In this document: positions 53,574 through 62,006 of the stretch, one piece after another
How the letters are laid out: the number at the start of each line of letters is the position of its first letter
Position numbering within the stretch: the stretch's first letter is position 1
Source of the DNA: Agrococcus sp. ARC_14
Lineage (GTDB): Bacteria > Actinomycetota > Actinomycetes > Actinomycetales > Microbacteriaceae
Reading direction: 5' to 3'
Assembly: GCF_022436485.1 (NCBI RefSeq)
Contig: NZ_JAKUDO010000003.1
Coordinates: 82,686-146,685, forward strand
Length of the DNA: 64,000 nt
Notes under the pieces: generated by a model
The model's input: the letters and a program-made list of their open reading frames with translations, nothing else
The model's database searches: none
Told to the model about the DNA's origin: nothing
Position numbers and translations under genes: made by a program

Positions 53574-54704
53574 ATGGTCGAGACGAGCCTGCTGCTGACC
53601 GCCGATCGCGCGTTCGTCGAGGGCGTGCTGGTGCCGGATGCCTGGCTGCAGACCGAGGGCGGCATCATCACCGCGGTCGGCCAAGGCACGCCGCCGGGCA
53701 CCCCCGACCTGTCGCTGACGGGCGCCACGCTCGTGCCCGGCTTCGTCGACCTGCACTGCCACGGCGCGCTGGGCTCCGCCTTCGACGACGAGTCGCCCGA
53801 GTGGGATCGCGTCGGCGCCTTCCGCACCGCGCACGGGTCGACGCGGCAGGTGGTCTCGCTCGTGACCGCGCCGCTCGAGCAGCTGCTGCCGCGCGTCGCC
53901 GCGGCCGCAGCCAGGTGCGCCGTCGACGACGCGCTGCTGGGCGTGCACCTCGAGGGCCCCTTCCTGGCCGACAGCCACCGCGGCGCGCATGACGCGAGCG
54001 CACTGCAGGCACCGACGCCGGATGCCGTCGAGCGACTGCTCGAGGCGGGCGACGGCCGCATCCTCCAGATCACCATCGCGCCCGAGCAGCCCGGCGCCCT
54101 CGACGCGATCGGCAGCTTCACGGATGCCGGCGTGCTCGTCGCGGTCGGGCACACCGGCGCCGATGCCGCGACGGTGCGCGCCGCCTTCGACGCCGGTGCC
54201 ACGGTGCTGACCCACGCGTGCAACGGCATGCCCCCGATGCACCACCGCGCGCCCGGCCCGCTCGCGGCCGCGCTGCTCGACGAGCGGGTGACGCTCGAGG
54301 CGATCGCCGACGGCGAGCACGTGGCGCCCGAGATGCTCGCGCTGCTGCTGCAGGCGGCGCCCGGCCGCATCGCCCTCGTCACCGACGCCATGGCTGCCGC
54401 CGGCATGGCCGATGGCGACTACCGCATCGGCTCGCTCGACGTGCGCGTCGAGCAGGGCCTCCCGCGCCTGGCCGATGGCGGCGCGATCGCCGGCTCCACC
54501 CTCACCCTCGACCGCGCCATCCGCGTGCTGGTCGCGGCGGGCGTGCCGCTGGAGGCCGCGCTCGACGCCGCCACCAGGGCACCGGCGGATGCGGTGGCGC
54601 GCCCCGATCTCGGGCGCATCCAGCTGGGTGCACGGGCCGATCTCGTGGCGCTCGACCAGCGGCTCGAGCCGGTCGCCGTGTGGCGCGACGGCCTGCAGCA
54701 CTGA
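53574..54704 (+). CDS. nagA: N-acetylglucosamine-6-phosphate deacetylase
   Basis: Amidohydrolase converting GlcNAc-6-P to GlcN-6-P. The 376 residues carry metal-site FVDLHCHGALGS, GVHLEGPFL, VGHTGADAATVRAAFDAGATVLTHACNGMPPMHHR and the catalytic Asp in ALVTDAMAAAGM. It feeds amino-sugar recycling or chitin and cell-wall catabolism; nagB is not in the window. It is separated from the nuclease gene by a strong terminator, so it probably has its own promoter. Confidence 0.94.
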   Translation: MVETSLLLTADRAFVEGVLVPDAWLQTEGGIITAVGQGTPPGTPDLSLTGATLVPGFVDLHCHGALGSAFDDESPEWDRVGAFRTAHGSTRQVVSLVTAPLEQLLPRVAAAAARCAVDDALLGVHLEGPFLADSHRGAHDASALQAPTPDAVERLLEAGDGRILQITIAPEQPGALDAIGSFTDAGVLVAVGHTGADAATVRAAFDAGATVLTHACNGMPPMHHRAPGPLAAALLDERVTLEAIADGEHVAPEMLALLLQAAPGRIALVTDAMAAAGMADGDYRIGSLDVRVEQGLPRLADGGAIAGSTLTLDRAIRVLVAAGVPLEAALDAATRAPADAVARPDLGRIQLGARADLVALDQRLEPVAVWRDGLQH

Positions 54705-54720
54705 CGCCCTGAGGCGTCAG
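54701..54720. terminator. bidirectional hairpin overlapping both stop codons
   Basis: CTGACGCC-CTGA-GGCGTCAG, a perfect 8-bp stem. One arm contains the nagA stop and the other the stop of the convergent GNAT gene. Confidence 0.75.
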
Positions 54721-55448
54721 TCGGCCACCTCGGCGTCCTCCTCCGCGACGACATCCCAGCTGCCGAGCCGCGTGAGCCCTGCCGACTGCGCGAGCGCCAC
54801 GGAGGCGAGGTTGTCGAGCTGGCAGCGATACTGCGGCTCGTAGCCGAGGCCCAGCGCATGCGCGCTCATCGCGCGCACCGTCTGCCGCGCGATCCCCTGC
54901 CCGCGGAACCGCGGCAGTGTGAGCACGCCCAGGTCTGCGAGCGCGCTGCCCGCCCACGGGTACATGCTCGCCGCGCACGCGAGCTCGTCGCCGACGAAGG
55001 CGCCGAACACGAGCCAGTGGTCGAGCTCGACGTAGGCGTCGTCGAGGTCACCCTCGCTCGCCTCGCCCTCGAAGGCAGCGAATGCCTCGGCGTCGCCCTC
55101 GGTGAGCTGGCGGATGTGCGGGGGCACGGATTCCCGCAGCAGCGGTTCGTGCTCCTCCGCCGGGAGGAAGAAGAGGTGGTCCGCGCCGTGCAGCCGCACC
55201 GTTGCGCCGGCGAGCGCCGCCGCGAGCGCAGGGCGGTCGAGCTCGCTTCCGTCGGCGAGATCCAGCGCGGCAGCCATCTCGGTGGTCAGCGCGACGACCC
55301 CTGCGCCGTCAACGGGCTCGAGCACCGACAGTCGGCGCTCGTGCGACAGCGCATCGTCGACCACGACTCGGAGCGTGCCGCTCGCGCGCGGTGCCGCCGC
55401 TGCGGGCAGGTGCGGGAGCCAGTGCTCAGTGACAGTGCTGGAGTGCAT
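54717..55448 (-). CDS. GNAT-family N-acetyltransferase
   Basis: A 243-residue protein. Residues about 1-110 form an N-terminal domain without clear motifs. The C-terminal half is a GNAT fold with the acetyl-CoA loop LPRFRGQGIARQTVRAM and the end strand PQYRCQLDNLASVALAQSAGL. This resembles acetyltransferases with an extra N-terminal domain; the substrate is unknown. It converges with nagA; the two stop codons fall on opposite arms of one hairpin. Confidence 0.75.
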   Translation of the reverse strand: MHSSTVTEHWLPHLPAAAAPRASGTLRVVVDDALSHERRLSVLEPVDGAGVVALTTEMAAALDLADGSELDRPALAAALAGATVRLHGADHLFFLPAEEHEPLLRESVPPHIRQLTEGDAEAFAAFEGEASEGDLDDAYVELDHWLVFGAFVGDELACAASMYPWAGSALADLGVLTLPRFRGQGIARQTVRAMSAHALGLGYEPQYRCQLDNLASVALAQSAGLTRLGSWDVVAEEDAEVAD

Positions 55449-55603
55449 GGAGGCTTCCGATCCGGGTTGCTGCGGCGTACCGCGCCGCGCATGGCCGCGC
55501 CGGAAGCGCAGCCTTGCAGACTAGCTGAGCGGGGCTCTGACGCGCACAGGGCAGTGCGTGCCGGAGCGGCTCAGCCCAGCAGGCAGCGGCGGCGCGCGCG
55601 CTT

Positions 55604-55650
55604 CGGTCTCGTGACGCGTGCGGCTGCGCCGCTCGCTCCTCGACCTGCGG
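55604..55650. repeat. palindrome-family right arm (half element)
   Basis: CGGTCTCGTGACGCG...CTCCTCGACCTGC matches the right arm at 39280-39326, with an internal GCGGC-TGC-GCCGC stem. No left arm is present. It abuts the dnaE2 stop codon. Confidence 0.8.
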
Positions 55651-55651
55651 A

Positions 55652-58600
55652 CTACTGGAAGTCGCGCGACCCGCGGCTCGGCACCTCGAAGCGCTCGAGC
55701 CGATCGGCCAGCAGCGCGATCACGCCCTCCTCGGTGCGCTGCAGCATGCCGCGCACGATGAGCGCCGGCGCGTGCCTGGCGACCTGCTTCTGGTTGAGCC
55801 ACAGGCCCTTCGAGACGATCACGTTCAGCATCCCCGTCTCGTCCTCGAGGTTCATGAAGGTGACGCCCTGCGCCGTGCGCGGCCGCTGCCGATGCGTGAC
55901 GACGCCCGCCGAGTGCACGCGCCTGCCGGGCTCCGCCTCGGCGAGCGCCGCGATCGGCAGCACCCCGCGCGCGTCGAGCATCGCCCGCGCGTGCCGCACC
56001 GGATGGTCGTCGGTCGCGACGCCGGTCGACCAGATGTCGAGCGCCACCTGCTCCTCTGCGCTCAGCATCGGCAGCAGCGGCGGCTGCAGGCTCACCTGCG
56101 TGCCCTCCAGCTGATCCTCGCGCTCGGTGGCGGCCGGCCCCGCAAGCCACAGCCCCTCGCGGCGGCTGACGCCCAGCCCGTCGAGTGCCCCGGCGGTCGC
56201 GAGCGCCTCGAGCTCGCCGCGGTCGAGGTCGGCGCGGCGGGCGAGGTCGTGGATGTCGCGCAGCGGCTGCGCGCCGCGGGCGGCGACGATGCGCTCGGCC
56301 GCAGCGCTGCCGATGCCGCTCACGCCCGCGAGCCCCATCCGCACGGCGAGTCCCGCGTCGCGGCGGTGCCGCTCGCGCATCGCGAGCGTCTCCGTCGCCC
56401 GTGCCGGCACCGCCGGCTGCTCGTGCGCCATGCACGCGTCATCGCCCGCCGGCCACTCCGCGCGGTCCGTCAACCGGCCTGCTGGTCCCCCAGCCGTCTC
56501 AGCGCCCCGACCGACCGCCTGACCGGTTGACGGACGGGCCTCGAGCCCCGCGTCGACGCCCGAGCGCACCACGTCGGGCCGCAGCGTCTCCACGCCGTGC
56601 CTGGTCGCATCCGCCACCAGTGTCTGCGCCGACCAGAACCCCATCGGCTGGCTGCGCAGCAGGCCCGCGAGGAACGCCGCCGGGTAGTGCAGCTTCAGCC
56701 AGGATGAGGCGTAGACGAGCTTGGCGAAGGCGAGCGAGTGCGACTCGGCGAAGCCGAAGCCCGCGAAGGCCTCGATCTTGCGGTAGATCGCCTCGGCCAT
56801 CTCGGGCTCGATGCCGTTCGCCGCCATGCCGACGAAGAGCTTCGCCTTGAGCGCCGCGATCTTCTCCTTCGAGCGCTTCGAGCCGATCGCGCGCCGCAGC
56901 TGGTCGGCCTCGCCCGCGTCGAAGCCGCCGACCGCGACCGACATCTGCATGAGCTGCTCCTGGAAGAGCGGGATCCCGAGGGTGCGCTCGAGCACCGGCT
57001 CGAGCAGCGGGTGCGCGTAGGTGATCGGCTCCTGTCCGCTGCGACGGCGGAGGTACGGATGCACGGCGTCACCCTGGATGGGGCCGGGCCGGATGAGCGC
57101 GATCTCGATCACCAGGTCATAGAACGAGCGGGGCTTCAGCCTCGGCAGGGTGGCGAGCTGCGCGCGCGACTCGACCTGGAAGACGCCCACCGCATCCCCC
57201 TCGCAGAGCATGTCGTAGACGCCCGGCTCCTCGAGCGGGATGGTCGCGAGCGTCCACTCCTCGCCCGTGTGCTCGGTCGCGAGCGCCATGGTGTGCGACA
57301 TGGCGCTGAGCATGCCGAGGCCCAGCAGGTCGAACTTCACCAGCCCCATCCACTCGCAGTCGTCCTTGTCCCACTGCAGCACCGTGCGGTCCTTCATGCG
57401 CGCGGGCTCGATCGGGCAGACCGTGCCGACCGGCTGCTCGGTGAGCACCATGCCGCCGGAGTGGATGCCGAGATGGCGCGGCGCGTGCAGGAACTCGCCG
57501 GCGAGCAGCGCGACCGGCTCGGGGATCCCGTCGGTCTCGGGCTTCGAGTAGGACTCCACCGACTTCGACCAGGCGTTCTGCTGGCCGACGGCATAGCCGA
57601 GCGCCTTCGCGGCATCGCGCACCGCCGACTTCGGGCGGTAGGTGATGACGTTGGCGACCTGCGCGGCATTGCGGCGGCCGTAGCGCTCGTAGACGTGCTG
57701 GATGACCTCCTCGCGACGGTCGGCGTCGAAGTCGATGTCGATGTCGGGCTCCTCCTCGCGCATCATCGAGATGAAGCGCTCGAAGGGCAGCCGGTAGCGG
57801 ATGGGGTCGACGGCGGTGATGCCGAGGATGAAGCAGACGGCGCTCGCCACCGCACTGCCGCGGCCCTGGCAGAGGATGCCGCGGCCGTGCGCGAACTCGG
57901 CGATCTCGAAGACGATGAGGAAGTAGCCGGCGAAGCCCTTCTCGTCGATGAGGTGCAGCTCGTGGTCGATCCTCGCCTGCACCTCCGCGCTCGGGCGGGC
58001 GGCCCCGGCGGGATCGAGCACCGTGTCGTAGACGCGCGGCAATCGCTCGGCGACGAGCACCCGCAGCCAGCTCATGGGCGTGTGGCCCTGTGGCACCTCG
58101 GTCTTCGGCAGCTGCGGCGAGGCGGCGCGCAGGTCGAAGGCGAGCTCGCGGCCGAGCGCTGCCGCGGTGTCGATCGCGCCGGGGAAGGCGCGGAAGCGGC
58201 GGGCCATGACAGCGCCGCTGCGCAGCGAGGGCACGCCCCCGGCCGGCAGCCAGGCGTCGAGCTCGTCGATGGAGCGGCGGGCGCGCACGGCCGCGACGGC
58301 GTCACCGAGCTGCTGCCGCGCCGGGTTGGCGATGTGCGCGTTCGTGGTGGCGATCACCGGCAGCCGGCGCTGCTCGGCGAGCTCGGCCAGCACCCGGTTG
58401 CGCTCGAAGTCGCGCGGGTCGCCGATGTCGCTGAGCTCCACAGCGACGCGGTCGCGGCCGAACAGCGACGTGAGCCGGTCGAGCTCGTGACCGGCGGCAT
58501 CCGCCCCGTCTGCGTTGGCGCCGAAGCGGTCGAGCGCCTGGCGGACGGTGCCCTTGCGGCAACCAGAGAGGATGAGCCACTCGCCGTGCGCGGCCTCTGC

Positions 58601-59137
58601 GAGCCGGTCGAGCTCGAAGATCGGCCTGCCCTTCTCGCCCGGGCCGTGGATGTCGCTCGTGAGGTAGCCGTCGGTGAGCGCGGAGGCGAGCGCCGAGTAG
58701 CCGGCCGGCCCGGTCGCGAGCGCGATCAGGTGGCTGCCGTCAGGGTCGGGGATGCCGTTCTGCGGCGTCTCGAGGCCGAGCGTGAACTCGGTGCCGAAGA
58801 CGGTCGGCAGCTGCGCCTCGGCTGCGGCCTCGGCGAAGCGCACCGCCCCGTAGAGCCCGTCGTGGTCGACGAGCGCGAGCGCCTCGAGGCCCAGCCTGCG
58901 CGCCTCGTTGACGAGCTCTGCAGGGCTCGAGGCGCCGTCGAGGAACGAGTAGTGCGAGTGCGCGTGCAGCTCGGCGTAGGGCGTCGCCTGCTCGGGCGCG
59001 GGCACGCGGATGCGCTGCCTGCGAGCCTCGTCGAGCTCGGTCGCGTGCCCAGCGGTCTTGCCAGCGCCCACGTCGCGGTCGCTGAGGATGCCCTCGAGCT
59101 CGCGCCACGGCATCGCCGGGTTGTTCCAGCCGGCCAT
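55652..59137 (-). CDS. dnaE2: error-prone DNA polymerase III alpha subunit DnaE2
   Basis: Damage-inducible C-family polymerase, 1161 residues. An N-terminal PHP domain (YAELHAHSHYSFLDGASS near residue 55) is followed by the catalytic core with the metal-binding EEPDIDIDFDADRREEV, the fingers region AFAGFGFAESHSLAFAKL, tandem helix-hairpin-helix (LAGVSGIGSAAAERI) and a C-terminal OB fold (GVTFMNLEDETGMLNVIVS). Residues about 868-891 are encoded by a palindromic repeat absent from the usual family. It is downstream of imuB in an SOS operon. Confidence 0.95.
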   Translation of the reverse strand: MAGWNNPAMPWRELEGILSDRDVGAGKTAGHATELDEARRQRIRVPAPEQATPYAELHAHSHYSFLDGASSPAELVNEARRLGLEALALVDHDGLYGAVRFAEAAAEAQLPTVFGTEFTLGLETPQNGIPDPDGSHLIALATGPAGYSALASALTDGYLTSDIHGPGEKGRPIFELDRLAEAAHGEWLILSGCRKGTVRQALDRFGANADGADAAGHELDRLTSLFGRDRVAVELSDIGDPRDFERNRVLAELAEQRRLPVIATTNAHIANPARQQLGDAVAAVRARRSIDELDAWLPAGGVPSLRSGAVMARRFRAFPGAIDTAAALGRELAFDLRAASPQLPKTEVPQGHTPMSWLRVLVAERLPRVYDTVLDPAGAARPSAEVQARIDHELHLIDEKGFAGYFLIVFEIAEFAHGRGILCQGRGSAVASAVCFILGITAVDPIRYRLPFERFISMMREEEPDIDIDFDADRREEVIQHVYERYGRRNAAQVANVITYRPKSAVRDAAKALGYAVGQQNAWSKSVESYSKPETDGIPEPVALLAGEFLHAPRHLGIHSGGMVLTEQPVGTVCPIEPARMKDRTVLQWDKDDCEWMGLVKFDLLGLGMLSAMSHTMALATEHTGEEWTLATIPLEEPGVYDMLCEGDAVGVFQVESRAQLATLPRLKPRSFYDLVIEIALIRPGPIQGDAVHPYLRRRSGQEPITYAHPLLEPVLERTLGIPLFQEQLMQMSVAVGGFDAGEADQLRRAIGSKRSKEKIAALKAKLFVGMAANGIEPEMAEAIYRKIEAFAGFGFAESHSLAFAKLVYASSWLKLHYPAAFLAGLLRSQPMGFWSAQTLVADATRHGVETLRPDVVRSGVDAGLEARPSTGQAVGRGAETAGGPAGRLTDRAEWPAGDDACMAHEQPAVPARATETLAMRERHRRDAGLAVRMGLAGVSGIGSAAAERIVAARGAQPLRDIHDLARRADLDRGELEALATAGALDGLGVSRREGLWLAGPAATEREDQLEGTQVSLQPPLLPMLSAEEQVALDIWSTGVATDDHPVRHARAMLDARGVLPIAALAEAEPGRRVHSAGVVTHRQRPRTAQGVTFMNLEDETGMLNVIVSKGLWLNQKQVARHAPALIVRGMLQRTEEGVIALLADRLERFEVPSRGSRDFQ
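56465..56535. repeat. 71-bp palindromic repeat inside dnaE2
   Basis: Its ends GTCCGTCAACCGG and CCGGTTGACGGAC are exact 13-bp inverses. A related copy lies at 59169-59234, upstream of the same gene. In the dnaE2 frame it reads through without a stop, coding about RPSTGQAVGRG to AGRLTDR between the polymerase core and the helix-hairpin-helix region. Confidence 0.85.
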
Positions 59138-59168
59138 CGCTCACCTCCTCCCCTCTGCGCTCGTTCTT

Positions 59169-59234
59169 TCAACCGGTCTGACGGTGGTCCGACGGGATTA
59201 TTCCGTCGGCGCACCCCAGGACCGGTTGACGGAC
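59169..59234. repeat. palindromic repeat between imuB and dnaE2
   Basis: TCAACCGG at the left and CCGGTTGACGGAC at the right match the ends of the copy at 56465-56535. The inside has a CCGACGG/CCGTCGG hairpin (59189-59209). It fills most of the 107-bp imuB-dnaE2 gap. Confidence 0.8.
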
Positions 59235-59244
59235 AAGCGCTTGG

Positions 59245-60834
59245 CTACGCATAGCGCCCCTCCGCGAGCCATGCGCCGTCGGCGTGCAGCAGCACCCACG
59301 CCTCTCCCTCGCCGTCGAGGATCTGCACGCGGTGCACCGTGTCGCCGAGCTCGCGCCTGCGGATGGGCCACGGCCCCGCCCAGGCCACCACCCGGCGGCG
59401 GTGCGCGGCGGGCGGTGAGAAGACGGCGGGGGATGCCTCGCGCACGTCGAGCGCTTGCGGCTCGACCGGGAGCCCCTCGGCGTCGGTGAGCAGCGCCGGC
59501 AGCGGCGGGCGGAAGACGACCGTCGGCCGCGGGGCCGGCAGCGCACCCGGCCACGGCCCCGCCGGCTGGATCGGCGCCGCATCGCCCCAGGGTGTGAGCA
59601 CGCCGCGCTCGGCCAGCAGCCTGCCGCCGCCGGTCGCCGCCGTCAGCACGGCCTCGCGGCCGAGCATGCTCTGCAGCCGCTCGAGCGCGTGCTTCGTGCG
59701 GTCGTCGATGCCGCCGCCGCCCCACAGGCCCGGCATGTGCTCGGTGTCGGCGTCGAGTCGCTCGGGCAGCGCCTGCACCTCGACCAGCGCGGAACCGAGC
59801 TCGCTCTCGCTGAGCTGCCAGCGCATCCGATCGACGATGTCGCTCGCGCGTAGGAAGCCCGGCTGTCGCCAGAGCCGCTCGCTCACGCGGCCCTCCTCGC
59901 CACGCAGCATGATGCGGATCTCGCTGCACACCAGCCGCTGCTCCGCCAGCTGCCGCACGAAGCGGTCGACCGGCTCTCGCACCGCGAGCGCCAGCTCTGC
60001 CACGCCCTCGATGCCTGGCTCGAAGACGAGCCGCAGCACCCGCTCCTCGCCGAGCCCCGCCTCGTCGACGCGACGGTCGTCGAGACCGCGGGCGCGGGCG
60101 AGCGAGACGAGCCCTGCGGCGCCGAAGCGGTCACGGATGCTGTCATCCGGCAGCTGCGCGAAGCCGCCGAGCGTGTGCACGCCGAGGCGGTGGAGCATGC
60201 TCGGCAGCTCGTCGCCGCCGAGCACCCCGACCGGCAGCGGGGCGAGGAACTCGCTGCTGCGACCCACGGGCACGATCGTCTCGGCAGCAGTCCTCGTCGC
60301 AACGGCGGTCGCCGGCGTCGCCGCATCAGCCCCGGCGGCCACCGCGAGCTCTGCCGTGAAGCGGTCGTCGGCGACACCGAACGCCGCGGTGAACCCGAGC
60401 GACTCGAGCGCATCCCGCACCGCCCCGATCGCGCGCGACTCGGAGCCATAGAACCTGCTCGCCCCGCGCATCCGGAACGCCAGCGCGCCATCACCGATGG
60501 CCTGCGCCGCCGGCACGACCGCGAGCACCGCGCGCACGACCCGCTCGAATGCGAGCGCCTCCCCCACCGGGTCGGCCTGCGCGAGCGCGAGCAGGGGCGA
60601 CGCGGACTGCGCATCGCGCACACGCATGCCCACCCGCACGCCGTCGGCACGCGCCCCCTCGTCGCAGGCGACGATGCGCAGCGCGTGCACGATCGCACCG
60701 GGCGAGCCGACCTCGCCACCCGCGGGCAGCGCCCCGGTCTGGCGCGCGACGACGACCGACCAGTCGGGCACGCGCAGCACGCCGATGCGGCTGTCGCGCC
60801 GCCGTGCGCTGCGCTCGATCGTCTCGCCGGTCAT
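59245..60834 (-). CDS. imuB: ImuB, catalytically inactive Y-family polymerase-like protein
   Basis: ImuB is a mutasome bridge that links DnaE2 to the sliding clamp. The 529 residues begin IGVLRVPDWSVVVARQTG, where an active polymerase has its metal-binding acidic residues. The second acidic site is also replaced (MRGASRFYGSES). LHRLGVHTLGGFAQLPDDSIRDRFG is the helix-hairpin-helix part. The C-terminal tail is Pro/Arg rich. ATG at 60834 was chosen because a LexA box lies 10 bp upstream. A usual partner, ImuA, is not adjacent. Confidence 0.88.
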   Translation of the reverse strand: MTGETIERSARRRDSRIGVLRVPDWSVVVARQTGALPAGGEVGSPGAIVHALRIVACDEGARADGVRVGMRVRDAQSASPLLALAQADPVGEALAFERVVRAVLAVVPAAQAIGDGALAFRMRGASRFYGSESRAIGAVRDALESLGFTAAFGVADDRFTAELAVAAGADAATPATAVATRTAAETIVPVGRSSEFLAPLPVGVLGGDELPSMLHRLGVHTLGGFAQLPDDSIRDRFGAAGLVSLARARGLDDRRVDEAGLGEERVLRLVFEPGIEGVAELALAVREPVDRFVRQLAEQRLVCSEIRIMLRGEEGRVSERLWRQPGFLRASDIVDRMRWQLSESELGSALVEVQALPERLDADTEHMPGLWGGGGIDDRTKHALERLQSMLGREAVLTAATGGGRLLAERGVLTPWGDAAPIQPAGPWPGALPAPRPTVVFRPPLPALLTDAEGLPVEPQALDVREASPAVFSPPAAHRRRVVAWAGPWPIRRRELGDTVHRVQILDGEGEAWVLLHADGAWLAEGRYA

Positions 60835-60840
60835 CCTGCA

Positions 60841-60870
60841 ATGATCGAACACACGTTCGAACAGAGTCAA
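60841..60870 (-). promoter_or_regulatory. LexA SOS box and promoter of imuB-dnaE2
   Basis: TCGAACACACGTTCGA (60845-60860) is a perfect actinobacterial LexA palindrome (TCGAAC-N4-GTTCGA). It lies within a promoter with TTGACT (60870-60865) and GATCAT (60846-60841), 18 bp apart. The predicted start falls at or next to the ATG, suggesting a leaderless mRNA. Confidence 0.85.
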
Positions 60871-60944
60871 GTGGATGCGGTGTGTCGCGTCGCGGAGGGC
60901 CATCCAAGCCTCGGTGGGCCACAGGTTGGCTCTGGCGCCTCGAT

Positions 60945-61505
60945 CTAGGTGGCGGCTTGTCTCGCACCTGAGCCGGTCAGCCGGTGGACTGCGGCGCGCG
61001 CCGCGGCAGCGCGCTCTGCAGTCGAGCTGGCGCCGTGCGCGACGAGTCCCGCTGGCGAGAGCTGCCACGCCTGCGCGATCGCGTAGATCAGCATCAGCAC
61101 GTCCGCTGGGCGAAGCTCGCCCTGCTCTGGAAGGTGCATGGCCGACACCTTCTGGGCGTACACGTCGAGTGGCTCCGTCGTGGCCTGAGGCCGTTCAAGC
61201 TGTGCCCACATGCTGATGCGCAGCGCCCGCGGGTCGCGATCGTGGAACTCGACGAGCTCGGCGGCCCAGGCCGGCAGATCATCGGGTCGCGGGGGCACGG
61301 CCTCAGCCATGGCGCTGACCACATGCTCGAAGCTCGCATCGAACAGCGGGCTCTTGCCGCCGAAGTAGGCGTAGATCATCCGAACATTCGAGCCCGCCGC
61401 CGCGGCGATCCGGTCCACGCGAGCCCCTGCGAAACCCACCCGCGCGAACTCATCGCACGCGGCTGACAGCAGCCGTGCGCGCGTCGCTTCGGCGTCTCGT
61501 GCCAT
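60945..61505 (-). CDS. TetR-family transcriptional regulator
   Basis: A 186-residue TetR regulator. The N-terminal helix-turn-helix reads RARLLSAACDEFARVGFAGARVDRIAAAAG, then NVRMIYAYFGGKSPLFDASF. The C-terminal ligand domain is helical and unspecific. It is divergent from a deazaflavin-type reductase and an SDR gene, and a palindrome in the gap is a probable operator, so it most likely represses that pair and perhaps itself. Confidence 0.87.
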   Translation of the reverse strand: MARDAEATRARLLSAACDEFARVGFAGARVDRIAAAAGSNVRMIYAYFGGKSPLFDASFEHVVSAMAEAVPPRPDDLPAWAAELVEFHDRDPRALRISMWAQLERPQATTEPLDVYAQKVSAMHLPEQGELRPADVLMLIYAIAQAWQLSPAGLVAHGASSTAERAAAARAAVHRLTGSGARQAAT

Positions 61506-61547
61506 CGGGCAGCTCCTTGCGTCGTGTCGTTCCCCATCCTAGAGTAG

Positions 61548-61563
61548 AAGTAAATGATTACTT
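61548..61563. promoter_or_regulatory. probable TetR operator
   Basis: AAGTAA-ATGA-TTACTT is a perfect palindrome in an unusually AT-rich stretch between the tetR-type gene and the reductase gene, 15 bp before the latter's ATG and overlapping its likely promoter. Confidence 0.65.
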
Positions 61564-61577
61564 ACTTAGGAGGATCG

Positions 61578-62006
61578 ATGCTGCAAGAGGCAGCCCAAGC
61601 ATTGGCGATCACACCGGCGTCGTCGGCTCGCGAACGCACGGTGGACATCACGACGATCGGAGCGCGGTCGGGTCGGGCTCGGCGGATCGAGATCTGGTTC
61701 TACCGAGCGTTCGGCGAGATCTACCTCACGACCACACCGGCGCGACGCGACTGGTTCGCGAACATCGTCGCCAACCCGCGCTTCACCATCCACCTCAAAC
61801 ACGGACTGCGCGCAGACCTCGCCGCCTCTGGCGAGGCGATCACCGACGAGTCGACGAGGCGGCGAGTGTTCGCCAGCATCATCGACGACCTCAATCAGCC
61901 CAGCAACCCCGCAGGCCTGCCGCAGCCGGTCGCGCCGCTCGCGGCATGGCTCGCCGGCAGCCCACTGGTCCACGTCACGTTCGAGGAGACCACCCATGAC
62001 CGCTGA
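61578..62006 (+). CDS. nitroreductase-family deazaflavin (F420)-dependent oxidoreductase
   Basis: A 142-residue split-barrel protein of the Ddn/DUF385 group, which use F420 or flavin to reduce small molecules. VDITTIGARSGRARRIEIWFY and DWFANIVANPRFTIHLKHG are the family core. ATG at 61578 was chosen because it follows AGGAGG. It overlaps the SDR gene by 11 bp and is divergent from a TetR gene, forming a small inducible redox cassette. Substrate unknown. Confidence 0.8.
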   Translation: MLQEAAQALAITPASSARERTVDITTIGARSGRARRIEIWFYRAFGEIYLTTTPARRDWFANIVANPRFTIHLKHGLRADLAASGEAITDESTRRRVFASIIDDLNQPSNPAGLPQPVAPLAAWLAGSPLVHVTFEETTHDR

